Source: Sphaerosporella brunnea (Eukaryota > Ascomycota > Pezizomycetes > Pezizales > Pyronemataceae). Taken from it: a stretch of DNA of 59,475 nucleotides. Numbering within the stretch: position 1 is the first letter of the stretch; every line of letters begins with the position of its first letter. The DNA lies in assembly GCA_008704415.1 (NCBI GenBank), contig VXIS01000304.1:1-59475 (forward strand), in the 5' to 3' direction. A program made the translations under genes and the position numbers. Under the pieces are notes generated by a model. It did not search any database and was not told where the DNA came from. It worked only from the letters and a program-made list of their open reading frames with translations. Below are positions 22,854 through 33,804 of this stretch, one piece after another.

Positions 22854-25800
22854 ATGAGTGGCTCTTCGCGAATCCATGGAGGAGCAGCAAGCCTCCGAAA
22901 AACTGCCGCGCAAGGTTCGATGCGTCCCCCAGCGCGACCCGGAACCGCAACTGGACGTCACAACAACGCGAGCCTCATGAGTTCACCCGCGCCGTCGATG
23001 CGATCTCGTGCCGGTACCGTGTCGCCCAGTCATTCGCGACGAAAGGCTGAGGATGAACCGTCGAGCGAGGCCAATATCAATGTTGTTGTACGATGTAGGG
23101 GGCGATCAGAGAGGGAGAAGGCGGAGAACAGCTCCATTGTGGTGTCGCATCCCAGCACTACGGAGGTTGCACTGTCTATGGGTCCTCTCGCGTCTGCCGA
23201 GAACAAGATTTATACCTTTGATCGTACGTTTGGGCCTGAGGCGGATCAGCAGAGGATCTATGACCATGTTGTCGCGCCGCTGTTGAACGAGGTTTGTTCT
23301 CTGTTTCCGATGCGGCTGGTCGAGTGTTGATTGATAGGACAGGTCCTCGATGGATACAACTGTACTATCTTTGCATATGGCCAGACTGGGACCGGAAAGA
23401 CTTACACGATGACCGGAGACATGTCGGACAACTTTGGATCTTACGCGGACTTTGCAGGAATTATTCCCCGTGTACTGTACAAGCTGTTCGAGAGGTTCGG
23501 GAAGGTGGACGGAGATAGATCGGTCAAGTGCTCCTTCATTGAGCTCTACAATGAAGAGCTGCGGGACCTTTTGTCTGTCGAAGACACGCAAAAAGTCAAG
23601 ATTTTCGATGCTGCCAACGGCAAGGGAGTCGTGGTGCAGGGAATGGAGGAGACCTACATCATGTCTGCCGCACAGGGTGTGAAGCTGCTGCAAACGGGTA
23701 GTGATAAGCGTCAGGTGGCCGCCACAAAGTGCAACGACCTCAGTTCTCGATCACATACCGTTTTCACGATTACGATCAGTGCCAAGCTCATTGCGGAGGA
23801 TGGTGAAGTGCTTGTCCGGACCGGAAAGCTCAACCTTGTAGATCTGGCTGGATCTGAAAACATTGGGCGTTCAGGTGCTGAAAACAAACGGGCTCGAGAA
23901 GCTGGTATGATCAACCAGAGCTTGCTCACCCTGGGAAGAGTTATCAACGCGCTGGTCGACAAGTCCTCGCACATTCCCTACAGGTGAGGATCTGTGAATT
24001 TTACAAGGAAGTAACGAATATCTGATAAAATTGATCACAGAGAGTCTAAGCTCACACGACTGCTACAAGACTCACTCGGAGGACGGACAAAAACCACTAT
24101 CATTGCCACAATTTCCCCAGCTAAAATAAACCTTGAAGAGACGATGTCGACCCTGGACTACGCTGCTCGAGCCAAGGACATTCAGAACAAACCCCAGGTA
24201 AACCAGTTGCTTAACAAGAAGACCGTGATCGCAGAGTTCGTCGCAGATATCGAGAGATTGAAGTCTGCTCTTCATGCCGCCCGGTTGAAAAACGGTATCT
24301 TCCTTCCGCAGGAAGAGTTCTCCCGCCTGAATGAAACCATCGAGCTGCAGAAAGCCGATGTGGAAGAGGCAAAAAGGGAAGAAGAGATCTTACAGAACCA
24401 GATCACTCGTTTGCGCGAGCAATTCGAGAACACGATGAGGGAGCTTCTGGACACCAGATCAAGTCTGGAGGAGCAGACCAAGCACCTTCAGGAGGCGAAG
24501 GAGATCTTGCAGAACACCGAGCTCAGCCTTGCGCAGACGACAAGCAGACTGGAGGAAGAGACAATATTGCGCAAGGCACACCAGAAAACCGAGAAGGAGC
24601 TCAGCCTGGCTGGCAATGATCTCCTATCCACGGCCCGTGCGACTACAGCTGATATTGATGGCCTCCGTGCCAAGATTGGCCGTATGGCGAACGTGGAGGT
24701 CGAGAATCATTCTACCTGGATGAAGACCTCTATCCAGGTGTCCCAAGCCACCAAAGACATCGAGGCTGTAGTTGGCGCGTTTGCCGAAGATCAGGCAGGT
24801 ATTTCAGCAAGCATTGCGGAGCGGATAATTTCATTTGTGGACTCGGAGAAGAGCACATTGCAAGAGGCCTACGATTACGTTGAAGATCGCCTCGCAAAGT
24901 TTCAGGCTGCCGCGGACGCTGGACACTCAACCACTCAAGCTCGCCAGCACGAAACTGATCAAATCCTACAGGAAATTATCACTCTGCGGGAGGACTTGAA
25001 AACACGTATCGGTAATGGCCTGAAGGGGTTGAATGATGCCGCGGAAAGGATGGCAAATGATGTGATCATTGACCTTGGTAAATTTGGAGCTGAGGTACAT
25101 ACCATTCCTTTGCCAGAATTTGCTCGTTCACTCACAAGATGTAGTTGCACGGATCGTTCGATAAGTTTGACAAGGGCTTCAGAACCATGGTTGGCGAAGC
25201 ACAAAAACATATGCGGTCCCAGAGGTCAGAAATTGAGAAACTTCGTTCTCAGCTTGCTGAGGCGACTGCTGCTGCGAGCACGGCTACCGAGGCTGCTCAG
25301 TCAGGTCTCAAGACAGTTTTGGTGGAAGAACGGCAAAAGGCGGCCGTGGAGCGTCAGAATCTGATCGCCCAAATTGCAACTCTGATCAACAACACCGCGG
25401 ATGAACAAGACAGGCGTCTGACGGCGCGTGTTGAGGCTGTTCGTGACGAGATCTCTACGGTCCAAAATCGCCTTGAAGAGGCGTCAAAGGCACATGGCGA
25501 AGGCATTGAGAACTGGTCCGTTAAAGATGAGAGTTTCTATTCCAAGCTCTGCGATGCTCAAGAGACTGTTCGGGATGTGTTGGCCCAAGATTGGGAGGTG
25601 AGTTCAACTGATGGCCCTCACACATGCCGAGATTTCTGGCTTATCAAAATGCAGAATGTTGAAAAACACCACTCCGCCATCAAGGAAACCACCAAGTCCA
25701 TCCACGCTCAAACCGTCAAGCTTGTTGCGGAGCAGACAGAAGATGTCGGCGTCCAATTACAAGATCTAGATCAATCCGTGGCCAACGTGCGTTCGTTGAA

Positions 25801-26479
25801 CGAGAAGTACCACAATCTCTCGGTCGAAAGTATCAACAAGATCGTCGACAGCGGTCACGAGTTCATCAACAAGTTCACATCTCTGATCGAAGAAGTCCGT
25901 GGCGAAGTGTCGTCACTGGAACAGTTCTCCGAAATTGCATCGAAAGGGCTCGAAGACTTTGAGACCTTCAGTTCCTCCACGCAAGAACGTCTATCGCAAC
26001 TCCGTGAGAAGCTCGAGAGCGAGCATCTCAAGGAATGTCTTCCCACCGGCCAAACTCCTCGCAAAAGGAAATACAGCTTCCCCACCTCCCTTCCGAGCAC
26101 CGGGCCCGCAGAGGAGGTCCTTGCCAAGGCGCGAGGAATCCCGCGGCCGGTGCTGGGGGAGAAAGAGGTCAACTCTCCTCAAAAGCAGTCCCCCGAAACT
26201 TTGCCCTCGATTTTAGCTGATCCTAAATCAGGTGGGGCAGGTATTGGTGCGGCCTTCTACCCCACCATCACCAACACCTTCCTCAAAAAGAAGGTGCACC
26301 GGGATCTCGCTGGGGGTGCGGGAAGAGGGGATGGAGGAGTAGATGAGAACAAGCCTGCTTCGGATCCATTTGTGGAAGACGTTAAGGCTACCACTACTCG
26401 AAGAAAGAGGAAATCAATGGATGTTGAGGGAGGACTTGGCGGTGTCTCGGCAATCACGACTAGGAGAAGGATTCGGTAG
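22854..26479 (+). CDS. bimC: Kinesin-5 motor protein (BimC/Cut7/Eg5)
   Basis: Five exons: 22854-23291, 23343-23983, 24041-25094, 25145-25597 and 25655-26479, coding 1,136 residues. A basic Ser/Arg-rich head (about residues 1-70) precedes the motor domain, which shows [16 protein letters not shown]-loop GQTGTGKT (159-166), switch [12 protein letters not shown] and switch [11 protein letters not shown], and ends at the neck [20 protein letters not shown] long stalk of coiled coil follows, then a C-terminal tail with RKRKYSFP. Kinesin-5 tetramers cross-link and slide antiparallel microtubules to separate spindle poles. The fourth intron (25598-25654, 57 bp) is in frame and stop-free, with a GTGAGT donor and GCAG acceptor; splicing it gives [20 protein letters not shown], which fits the family. 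Retention would insert 19 residues in the stalk. Confidence 0.94.
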
Positions 26480-27071
26480 ACAAGCTTTTAATGAGGGTGG
26501 AGTTTTTTCTTTTGGGTGCTATTTGGATTATTGCTTTCTGCTTTTGCCTTTGAGATACCGAGATATTTATATTTTCTACGTTGCACTACTATATCCTTCA
26601 GGCAGGGGGTTCCGGAATCAATTTACGATGGGATTGAAGGTTTCCTTTTCTATTGTATCGGGCACGGTTTCGCATGCAACGATGCACAGTGGTATGATTT
26701 TGGGTACTGTATGGAAGAAGGAAAAAGGCGAATTGGATCACATTTTATCACTCGTTGTATTCAAAACTTGGAAAGTGTGATTTGCGCTTCGGTGGTGATC
26801 GACGTGAAAATCTGTCGTTATCTTCGCTATGTTGGTTACAGACATCAACACGTCCATAAGCGGTTTATCACAAAAACAAAACCGGCTGCCAGGCCTGCCA
26901 GGCAAGCTGACGACTATTTTAACACACCTCTGTTATCACCACCGGCCACGTGTTATGCACCAGCAGCTATAAGGCGCCCTGCATCACTTCACTACTCTAT
27001 ACCATCTCATTCATCATCATAATCATCATCATCACCTCCCGAAACATCATCAACATCCGCCCACATCAACA
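26480..27071. other. Intergenic region
   Basis: The 592 bp hold the kinesin-5 3' UTR and the leader of the next gene. An imperfect CAT/ATC repeat lies at about 27006-27036, close to the next start. No gene is seen. Confidence 0.6.
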
Positions 27072-27545
27072 ATGCCCGTAACAGAAATCGTCCGCCTCCT
27101 CGCCCTCCCGCCCAACACTCCCACCACAGCACCGCTGCTCCCACTCCTCTCCAGAGCTATCACAACCCTCAACGCAGCAAGTAGCGACCCTCCCTTTCGT
27201 GTCTACCGTTCCATATCTACCCCGCAACGACTATACTTCTTCGGCCAATGGGACTCGCCGGAACATCACGCCGAGTTTATCAGGAGTCCCGAAAACCAGG
27301 GCCTCCTGGCCGCGGCGGATGGAATTCTGCAGGTGGAGGAGATGGTGCATGTAGATGTTCCCATTGCTTCCTTGGCGCTGGAACAAGGCGGACGGGTGTG
27401 GGTTGGTCAGAAGAGTGTTGGTGGGAAGGGGGAGGGGTGGTATGGAATTGTGGAGAGGGAGGGGTGGGTTAAGTTGGCATCGGCGGCAGAAGGGGAGGGG
27501 GAGTGGGAGGAGTTGGAGGATTTCTATCCGATATTGGACCTTTAA
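27072..27545 (+). CDS. Small conserved protein, dimeric alpha-beta barrel (ABM-like)
   Basis: A single-exon gene of 157 residues. The pattern VYRSISTPQRLYFFGQWDSP, then HAEFIRSPENQGLLAA and an MVHVDVPI strand, resembles the ferredoxin-like dimeric alpha-beta barrel of antibiotic-biosynthesis-monooxygenase-type proteins, where a W-x-S/D-x-x-x-H/L-x-x-F helix follows the central strand. I cannot name a substrate. The C-terminal half is glycine-rich and acidic and ends EDFYPILDL. The stop lies only 49 bp from the convergent stop of the next gene, so the transcripts probably overlap. Confidence 0.65.
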   Translation: MPVTEIVRLLALPPNTPTTAPLLPLLSRAITTLNAASSDPPFRVYRSISTPQRLYFFGQWDSPEHHAEFIRSPENQGLLAAADGILQVEEMVHVDVPIASLALEQGGRVWVGQKSVGGKGEGWYGIVEREGWVKLASAAEGEGEWEELEDFYPILDL

Positions 27546-27594
27546 ACGATATTAGACTCCATGAATAAAACAAGATATATCTCAAATGCTGTCT

Positions 27595-28200
27595 CTAAAA
27601 CTCTGTACGACCTCGACCTCCTCCTCCTCCTCCTTCATCACTCGTCTCCCCTTCCGTCTCCGTCACTGTCTCATCCCCATCCTGTATCTCCGCCGCATGC
27701 CTGCCCTCCTCCTTCCCCCGCTCCATTGCATTCAGCACTTCCCCACCACCCCCCCACTCCACCACCCTCCTCAGCGTCTCCATCCTCTCCCCAAACACTC
27801 TCGCCAGCTCCCACACGCCGGCACTAGCCTTAACGCCCTTCAAGCCAGCCTCAACGCCCTCAATACTCAGCATCAGCCCGGCGCCGTCGTCGGTACCCAG
27901 CATACTCGGCGCCTCCTGGATGCTCGCAGAAGCGAGCGCAAAATCGGGGCTCAAGGAGGCGGCGGATTTTACGTATGCCCGATGCGACGGCGTGAAGTCG
28001 ATGTCGACGGTGATCACCCGTGAGTCGGCGGAGGCCGCCAGCGGCGGCACATCGTCGTCGCTGAAGATATAGTGCACGTGCGGGTGCGCGTGCGAGGGGT
28101 TGCTGCTGGTCGGCGCGATGAGCGTGAAGAAGGGCTGGAAGGCGGGCGCGGAAGGCTGCGGCGTTGTGTCCCGCGGGTAGGAGCTGTGCGGGGAGGACAT
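27595..28200 (-). CDS. Uncharacterised conserved fungal protein
   Basis: A single-exon gene of 201 residues starting MSSPHSSYPRD. The core reads HPHVHYIFSDDDVPPL, then RVITVDIDFTP, VKSAASLSPDFALASASIQ and GLMLSIEGVEAG. This strand-rich pattern is one I associate with a fungal family of unknown function. The C-terminus is low in complexity (ETSDEGGGGGGRGRTEF). There is no signal peptide or membrane segment. The function is unknown. It is convergent with the ABM-like gene, with 49 bp between stops. Confidence 0.65.
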   Translation of the reverse strand: MSSPHSSYPRDTTPQPSAPAFQPFFTLIAPTSSNPSHAHPHVHYIFSDDDVPPLAASADSRVITVDIDFTPSHRAYVKSAASLSPDFALASASIQEAPSMLGTDDGAGLMLSIEGVEAGLKGVKASAGVWELARVFGERMETLRRVVEWGGGGEVLNAMERGKEEGRHAAEIQDGDETVTETEGETSDEGGGGGGRGRTEF

Positions 28201-28982
28201 GGTGGGTTGTGCGAAGCTGGATAGCTCTGATTGGAGCTAACTAGGAGCTTAAGTGCGTGTATATGATAGCAACGCACATAGTGCGCGTTTTGAAGCCACC
28301 ACGAGCGGGAATGCATAAATACATATGGTGCGGCTCAATTTAAATATTAAGGGGGCCCCTAGTAACTCTGACAGTAAGCGATGTGCGAGTGATATTCAGT
28401 GAAAACTTCCCGCAAATCAAGACCGGGTAACTCCCTCAAGTGAAGAAGGGTCTACATTTAAAGTGAGCTGTATCACGATTACCGGCGGCCCTTATAAGGA
28501 AATGTAATCAAGGAAATCGCACCAGGTAGATGATCGTGCCAAGGAGATTCGTGACTCTAGAGGAGAACAGAACGGAAAATAAGATAGAAAATAAAGAAAT
28601 AAAGAAAATGAATACAGAAAACGTCAAACATGACGCCAAGTTCCAACCTTGGTATCCACCAGAAGTAAATTTGGCTTTGACATGCAGGACCGGACGTCGA
28701 GAAGTGACACTGTCAAAAATATCGTCTTTCGATGGCTTACCATTTCAAGGCGAGTCCCCAGGTCTCGAGTCCGACCTCTCTGCGCTGGTACACATCCGAG
28801 TGACGTCCCGTGAGAAGGCACTTCACACTGCCAGCTCTAGATACGTCAATCCGGGAGTATATAGGTGGGGAGGAGACGGTTCTACATGTTATGGAGGAGA
28901 AGAAGAGTGAGATAGGGAAGAAAAAGGGAACTGCCCGCAATTTACATCTAGCTAACTAGCAACTTCGCAAACAGTGTCAAAC
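28201..28982. other. Intergenic region, no gene seen
   Basis: The 782 bp include the promoter of the 27595-28200 gene and the 3' side of the small zinc-finger gene. AT-rich and GC-rich palindromes (ATTTAAAT, GGGGGCCCC) lie around 28335-28360. Frames are short and unlike any family I know. Confidence 0.5.
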
Positions 28983-29168
28983 TCACCACCCACCACGATA
29001 CCCCGCCGCCTGCGTCGCCTGCATATGCCCCAGCCACTCTTCACTGCTGCAACGAAAGCCACATCCCTTACGGCACACCCGTGATGCCATGCTGTTTGTG
29101 GCTCTGCAGTGGTAGCAGGTCCAGTTGTAGTTGGATTTGTTATTGGATTTGCTGTCGATTTTGGACAT
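28983..29168 (-). CDS. Small RanBP2-type zinc finger protein
   Basis: A 61-residue single-exon frame. Its centre, NWTCYHCRATNSMASRVCRK, continues to GCGFRC and follows the RanBP2-type pattern W-x-C-x2-C-x3-N-x6-C-x3-C almost exactly; the family consensus has two residues between the last pair of cysteines. The N-terminus is a polar Ser/Asn/Lys-rich stretch. RanBP2-type fingers bind single-stranded RNA or ubiquitin; which applies here is unknown. A fully conserved finger in so short a frame argues that it is a real gene. It may be longer if an upstream exon exists, but I see no need for one. Confidence 0.6.
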   Translation of the reverse strand: MSKIDSKSNNKSNYNWTCYHCRATNSMASRVCRKGCGFRCSSEEWLGHMQATQAAGYRGGW

Positions 29169-29619
29169 TTGGAAGCTGTTGTAGCGTTGACTTTGGCTGG
29201 CTAGAGGGGGAGGGGGGGCGGGGTTTATATATGGTGGCGGGAAGAGAATTGGCGATTTTGGTTTCCACGTATCCGGGCGGTTTTTTGTTTGGCGGGAACT
29301 TTGAAGTCGAACGCTGCCACTGGTTTACCAAGCGCCTAGAGAGCAATTCAAAGCTGATGCCTCCGCTTAAATTGCAACTGCTGTATCAATCGAGAGGCGA
29401 GGTAGAAAAAAGGCAGAAGCCCTCAATTGGATCACATTGTCAGCCGGAACGGACGCCAACTTGCAATTGGTGGTTCGGGAACTAGGTATCTGATAAGCGG
29501 TCTGGACGATACGAGGCGAAGTTTTGGATCGGATGGAGAGATATAGATAATATGTTACAAACAAAAGGCAAGAAACAAAGCAAATCATGGGATATCACCT
29601 GAAACACCACATATGACAT

Positions 29620-30172
29620 GTTGCGTTGTTTTTCGAATGCCTTGTCCTCCTATTCATCCTCCAGGGTTGCTACGTCAGCATGCAAGCCAGCACTGCTGCT
29701 GTTGCAAACGGATACGTACCTCATCCATTTCACCACACTTCTCTCTTCCACAGCAAATGCCTCCGCCGCTTCGACCGCCTTCTTATCAAACCCGATATCA
29801 CAGCGCTTCGGCACCCTCAAAGGCGAATCTACGGCAACGCCGGGCCGAACCGCATTCTCATCGGTACCGATAACGTGTGTTGATTATATCACTCCGAGCC
29901 ACTGCTTTTTTCGGCCTCATATCGCTCTCCGGTTGTGATTGCCGAGGATGGCAAAATTGCACAATACGTTGCGTTTCGATGTTCTCTGTGGTTGGACGGA
30001 TTATTTGCGGTAAGAAACAGGTCTGTGTGTCCAGCAGCATACTTCGACCTCGAGTGATGCCCAATGAGTTAATTGCTTTGAGCTTGACATCCCTCATAGA
30101 TTTTAGACCGTCAACGACTCTAGAATAGCCGAAATCTTCTGCACAATCGATGGCCGCTATCTTTTTGATCAT
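29620..30172 (-). pseudogene. Candidate gene or remnant, minus strand
   Basis: The minus strand has a frame from 30172 (MIKKIAAIDCAEDFGYSR, then VDGLKSMRDVKLKAINSLG) that ends at 29858. A different frame follows at about 29880-29724, with a convincing protein-like stretch: VIGTDENAVRPGVAVDSPLR, then PKRCDIGFDKKAVEAAEAF. That second block is followed by a good donor (GTACGT), a CTGAC branch site and TAG acceptor, leading to a short last exon ending NPGG. I cannot connect the two blocks by consensus splicing and do not recognise the family. It may be a real gene with an exon I misjudge, or a decaying one. Confidence 0.3.
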
Positions 30173-31078
30173 GCTCGAGTAGAGGAAAATGCGTGGCAGT
30201 GGGAGGCTCCTCGAATGGCACTCGAGCTTGGTGGTCTCGTATGAGCAGATGCTGGCGGTTTCGTTGCATCGATTGTTTTTATATTTTATATTCTATTTTA
30301 TATTTATTTTCGCGGCTACTAATTGAAGGGTCGTTGCGCAAAGGCTTTAAAGAGGGGATCATTCTTCAGGATTTCTGCAGCTAGCAATTCGAAACCCCGC
30401 GCCCCGTGAGCGACAATGAGCGTCATAATTAGAGCACCACATGACGGCAAGGCGGAGCGAGTTGCCGCGTGCGGACACGAAAAGGCGGAGAGAATCTCGA
30501 GAGACGAGAAAGGGAAACTTAACTATAACCAATGCACTCTTCGGTGCCGGGTATTCCCGCACTGCTTCCAGAGTGTTTGTGAGCGATTGAGGATGTTTTG
30601 TGAGCTGACGATGATCGCCGTAGTGGTTGGTCGCATCCAGCCAAGCTTGGACCCTGGCAGCAGAGAGCACCAAACCCCGTCCAACCAAACACGACCATCC
30701 ACCTCCACCCGCACGCATAAAGCACATTTTATCTGCTTCTCCACCGATACCGCTCTCCTCCCCCTCCCATCCTCCATCTCAAATAAACGGCCTCTTTTCG
30801 AACACCCGCTCCTCTCAAGCCGTTCATCTTCAAAACTCTCGTTTTATGTCTTCCCCCGCCATGCGTCGGTGGTGAGCACAGACCTCGCTCAATTGAGTGG
30901 CCCTGAGCTACCTACCGTCGTCCGGCCGAACTACCACCCCCCCCCCCAACCAACTAAGCTCCTCCCTTTTCACCCGTGCCAAAGCTACTGCTGCTATTAC
31001 TACTACTACCACCATTACTACTACGACACCACACTGTTCCCGACCGACATCCAATTTCCAAAATAATCTACAAATGCC
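30173..31078. other. Intergenic region upstream of the 31079 gene
   Basis: A strongly A/T-rich patch lies at about 30270-30310. A pyrimidine-rich leader runs through 30700-31070 with C-runs and TAC/CTA triplets. A two-codon upstream frame (ATG CCA TGA, 31074-31082) overlaps the main start codon. Confidence 0.5.
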
Positions 31079-33244
31079 ATGAAGGTCCCCGCCATCACGT
31101 CAAACCCGCCTAATACCAACAACACCATCAAACCGAAGAAGAGCGGAGTCTTCACCATGGCCAGCGCCGACGGCAGGTCCTCAGTCAACGGTGTCGTCCC
31201 GCAGAACCCTGTGGTTCCCAGAATCAGGGCTGCCGCCGGTTCCGCGGCTACTCAGCGAACTGCAACAACAACAAACGCAAACCCCTCATCCTCCTCCTTG
31301 CTGCATCCGGCGCGCTCTCCAAAATCGCTTTCACGAAAAACTCGCGCCGAAAGCGTAGCATCACCCGACCCGTATTACAACCACTCCCTGAACCCACGTC
31401 ACCATGTCGTAAGGCCGTCCAGTGCCGCCAGCAACAGAAGTTTTGTGCCCGGGGGAGGATCGGCGGTAGGTACAGGACGGCTTTCACGGACGGGCAGAGA
31501 CTCGCCCATGTTTTTCCATGCGAGCGAAGCTGGTCACCCCGCCCCTGCGCCACAGCCTACACACACAGCTGCGCCGTACGTAGCAAGCTCAGGTCCCAAG
31601 TTCTTCCACGCCGATGGAGCATCGGTCGACAGCACTGCGGAACCTCCTCTCCGTGTGGCGAGAGCTCCTAGAGTTCTCTCAGCTAGCCCGCAAATTGGAG
31701 CAAATGGCCCGATCTTAGCGGCGTCCCCCTCGCGCAACATGAACATCTCTCCACCATCCAGTCGCCCCGCGTCGATGGTGGGATACCCGGCATCACCGCG
31801 GCCGGCCTCAGTGGCGATGGGGAACCCGCGAACACCATCTCTGGCGCCCGCAATGGCCGAAAATCGTAGTCGCGCGGGATTTGTATATGCAAATGGAACG
31901 GAAGAGCTATTGCAGCCGAGAAAGCCGTCCGGCTCGGAAATTGGATCGGCGACCACATCGCCGCAGCTCCCGTCTTCACCGAAGTTCGGAAATGCCAATC
32001 CGTCCCCAAAGGTTTCTTACCCATTCTCTCCACTGGCTTCCCCGGGCTTATCGTCGCCGCCACATTATTTCCAGAGACATGTATCAGGTTCTTCCTCACG
32101 GAGAGCAAGTATAGATCTAAAATCACGGCACGGACGAAACGCTTCTATCAGCTCGGTGATTGACCTGTCTGCCCTCAAAAAGGAAGAAATCGGACATGCA
32201 GATGACGAAGGCCACAGCGGAAGTGGAGGTACCGGATCAGAAGAAGACCCAGAGGACCTTGAAGAGTCCTCGGCGGAAGATGAATATGTGCCGCCACCAC
32301 CTCCAATGCCGCTGCCTGGTCCGCCGGTAATGGGCATGACGGCAGCGGAACGAATAAAACTGATGGAGGAGCGCTCCGCTAACTCCCGGCGGGAACGAAA
32401 GGTACCACCTTTAAACTCTCGGGGCACTGAGCCCTGACTAACTCGTTTTTAGGTAATGGATCTAGAAATTTCCAATGCCTCCCTCCTAGCAATCAACAAG
32501 ACGCTTGAAAAAGAGATGCGCCGACAAACCGCGGAATTACGACGCTATAAGAGGCTCGCGCGGTCCGGGCGCCTCTCCTCTGGAGCGTCAAACAACAACC
32601 CCCGCTCCAGTAGTCCCGCCTCAAAACGGGGAAAATCGGATAGCGATGCGGCCAGCATTGTGGAAAGCGAGGAGTGGGAGGCTAACGGAAGTGAGGAGGA
32701 CGATGATACTGAAACCGAGAAGCTCTCGGAAGAGGAAGGGGAGTCGGAGGATGAGGATGGAAAGAGTGACGAGAAACACCGGGAAGCGGATGAGAAACGG
32801 CTCACGCTCGATTTGTCGAAACACCAGGCGCTGCTAGACGCGAGCTCAAAGATGAACAAGTCGTTACGCGGATGCCTATTGATTACAGACCAGCTGATCC
32901 GAGAGGGAAAGAAGGCGCTCGAATATAAAGTGCGCGCTTCGGACGTCCGAATCGGTGGTAGAATCCTGAGAGATGAGGATGAAGAGTTTGAAGACTCGGA
33001 AAATCTGGACCTTGAAAGCGTCGACGGGGATGGCCAGCAAAGTGATCTTTCGAGATCGGTCTCGGCGGAGGGAACCAGCGCGGAGGACGAGCTGGATGAT
33101 GCCGAGGAGACGGAGACCGAAGATGATGAGGAAGCGGCGTCGTCGTCTGCGATGGCCGGATTGGGACTGGGGTTTCAGACCCTCGGAAGACCATATCTAT
33201 TGCGGCCGGAAGAGCTCCAGCCGGTTAGACACAGTCTCGTTTGA
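31079..33244 (+). CDS. Uncharacterised Ser/Pro-rich and acidic coiled-coil protein
   Basis: Two exons, 31079-32401 and 32453-33244, coding 704 residues. The first 400 residues are low in complexity, rich in Ser, Pro, Ala and Arg, with repeated SPxF/SxP patches such as SPMFFHASEAGH and GPKFFHADGAS. The conserved part straddles the intron: AERIKLMEERSANSRRERK joined to VMDLEISNASLLAINKTLEK and the basic helix MRRQTAELRRYKRLARSGR, a pattern I recall from uncharacterised Pezizomycotina proteins. An acidic Glu/Asp block, a helix (LDASSKMNKSLRGCLLITDQ) and a tail ending PYLLRPEEL follow. No enzyme motif is present. The start is uncertain: ATG 31079 overlaps a tiny upstream frame, while the in-frame ATG at 31158 has a far better context (TTCACCATGG). 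Confidence 0.7.
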
Positions 33245-33804
33245 GTGGTTTGTATGGGTGTGGGGATAACTGACTTTTTTCTATTATACGGCGTTTTTAT
33301 GGGAGTAAATTGTTTGGGTTTTTGTTTTGCCTACGGGAAAGGAGGACCAAGGAAAGAATTGTGGCGATGGTGGGTGGGGTGGTGGTCCCACACTGGAGAG
33401 AGCGATCTTTCTTCTAATTGGGTAGTGTGCGGGCATTGGGTGTGGATTTGGGCCATGGCTTCGCACCTCATTTCTTTTTTTTACCTTTTCTATTATTTCC
33501 GTTACTCCTGGCATGGGCTTGGCTTCCCTTTCTTTCTTCTACTTCTGTTCATACCCCTTTTTCTTTTTCTGTTTGGTCATCCGGGTTTCTCCACACATTC
33601 GCAGCATTGTCATCATGGTCATAAATACACATGCATGGGAGCTTGTCATGAACCTCAAGCTGCCTTCACACAAAGTATATCCGAGTGACGATTCATGATA
33701 ATCAAAAAACAAAACTTTTGTCTCTTTTCTTTGGTATCTCTCCCCCAAACTAAAAATAAAAAACTTGACTTCTATATCTATACGCCGCATCCCCTCCCAC
33801 CTCG
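33245..33804. other. Intergenic region between convergent genes
   Basis: The 560 bp between two stop codons are T-rich on the plus strand. A minus-strand open frame running through it is the read-through of the last ILV1 intron and exon, not a separate gene. Confidence 0.6.
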
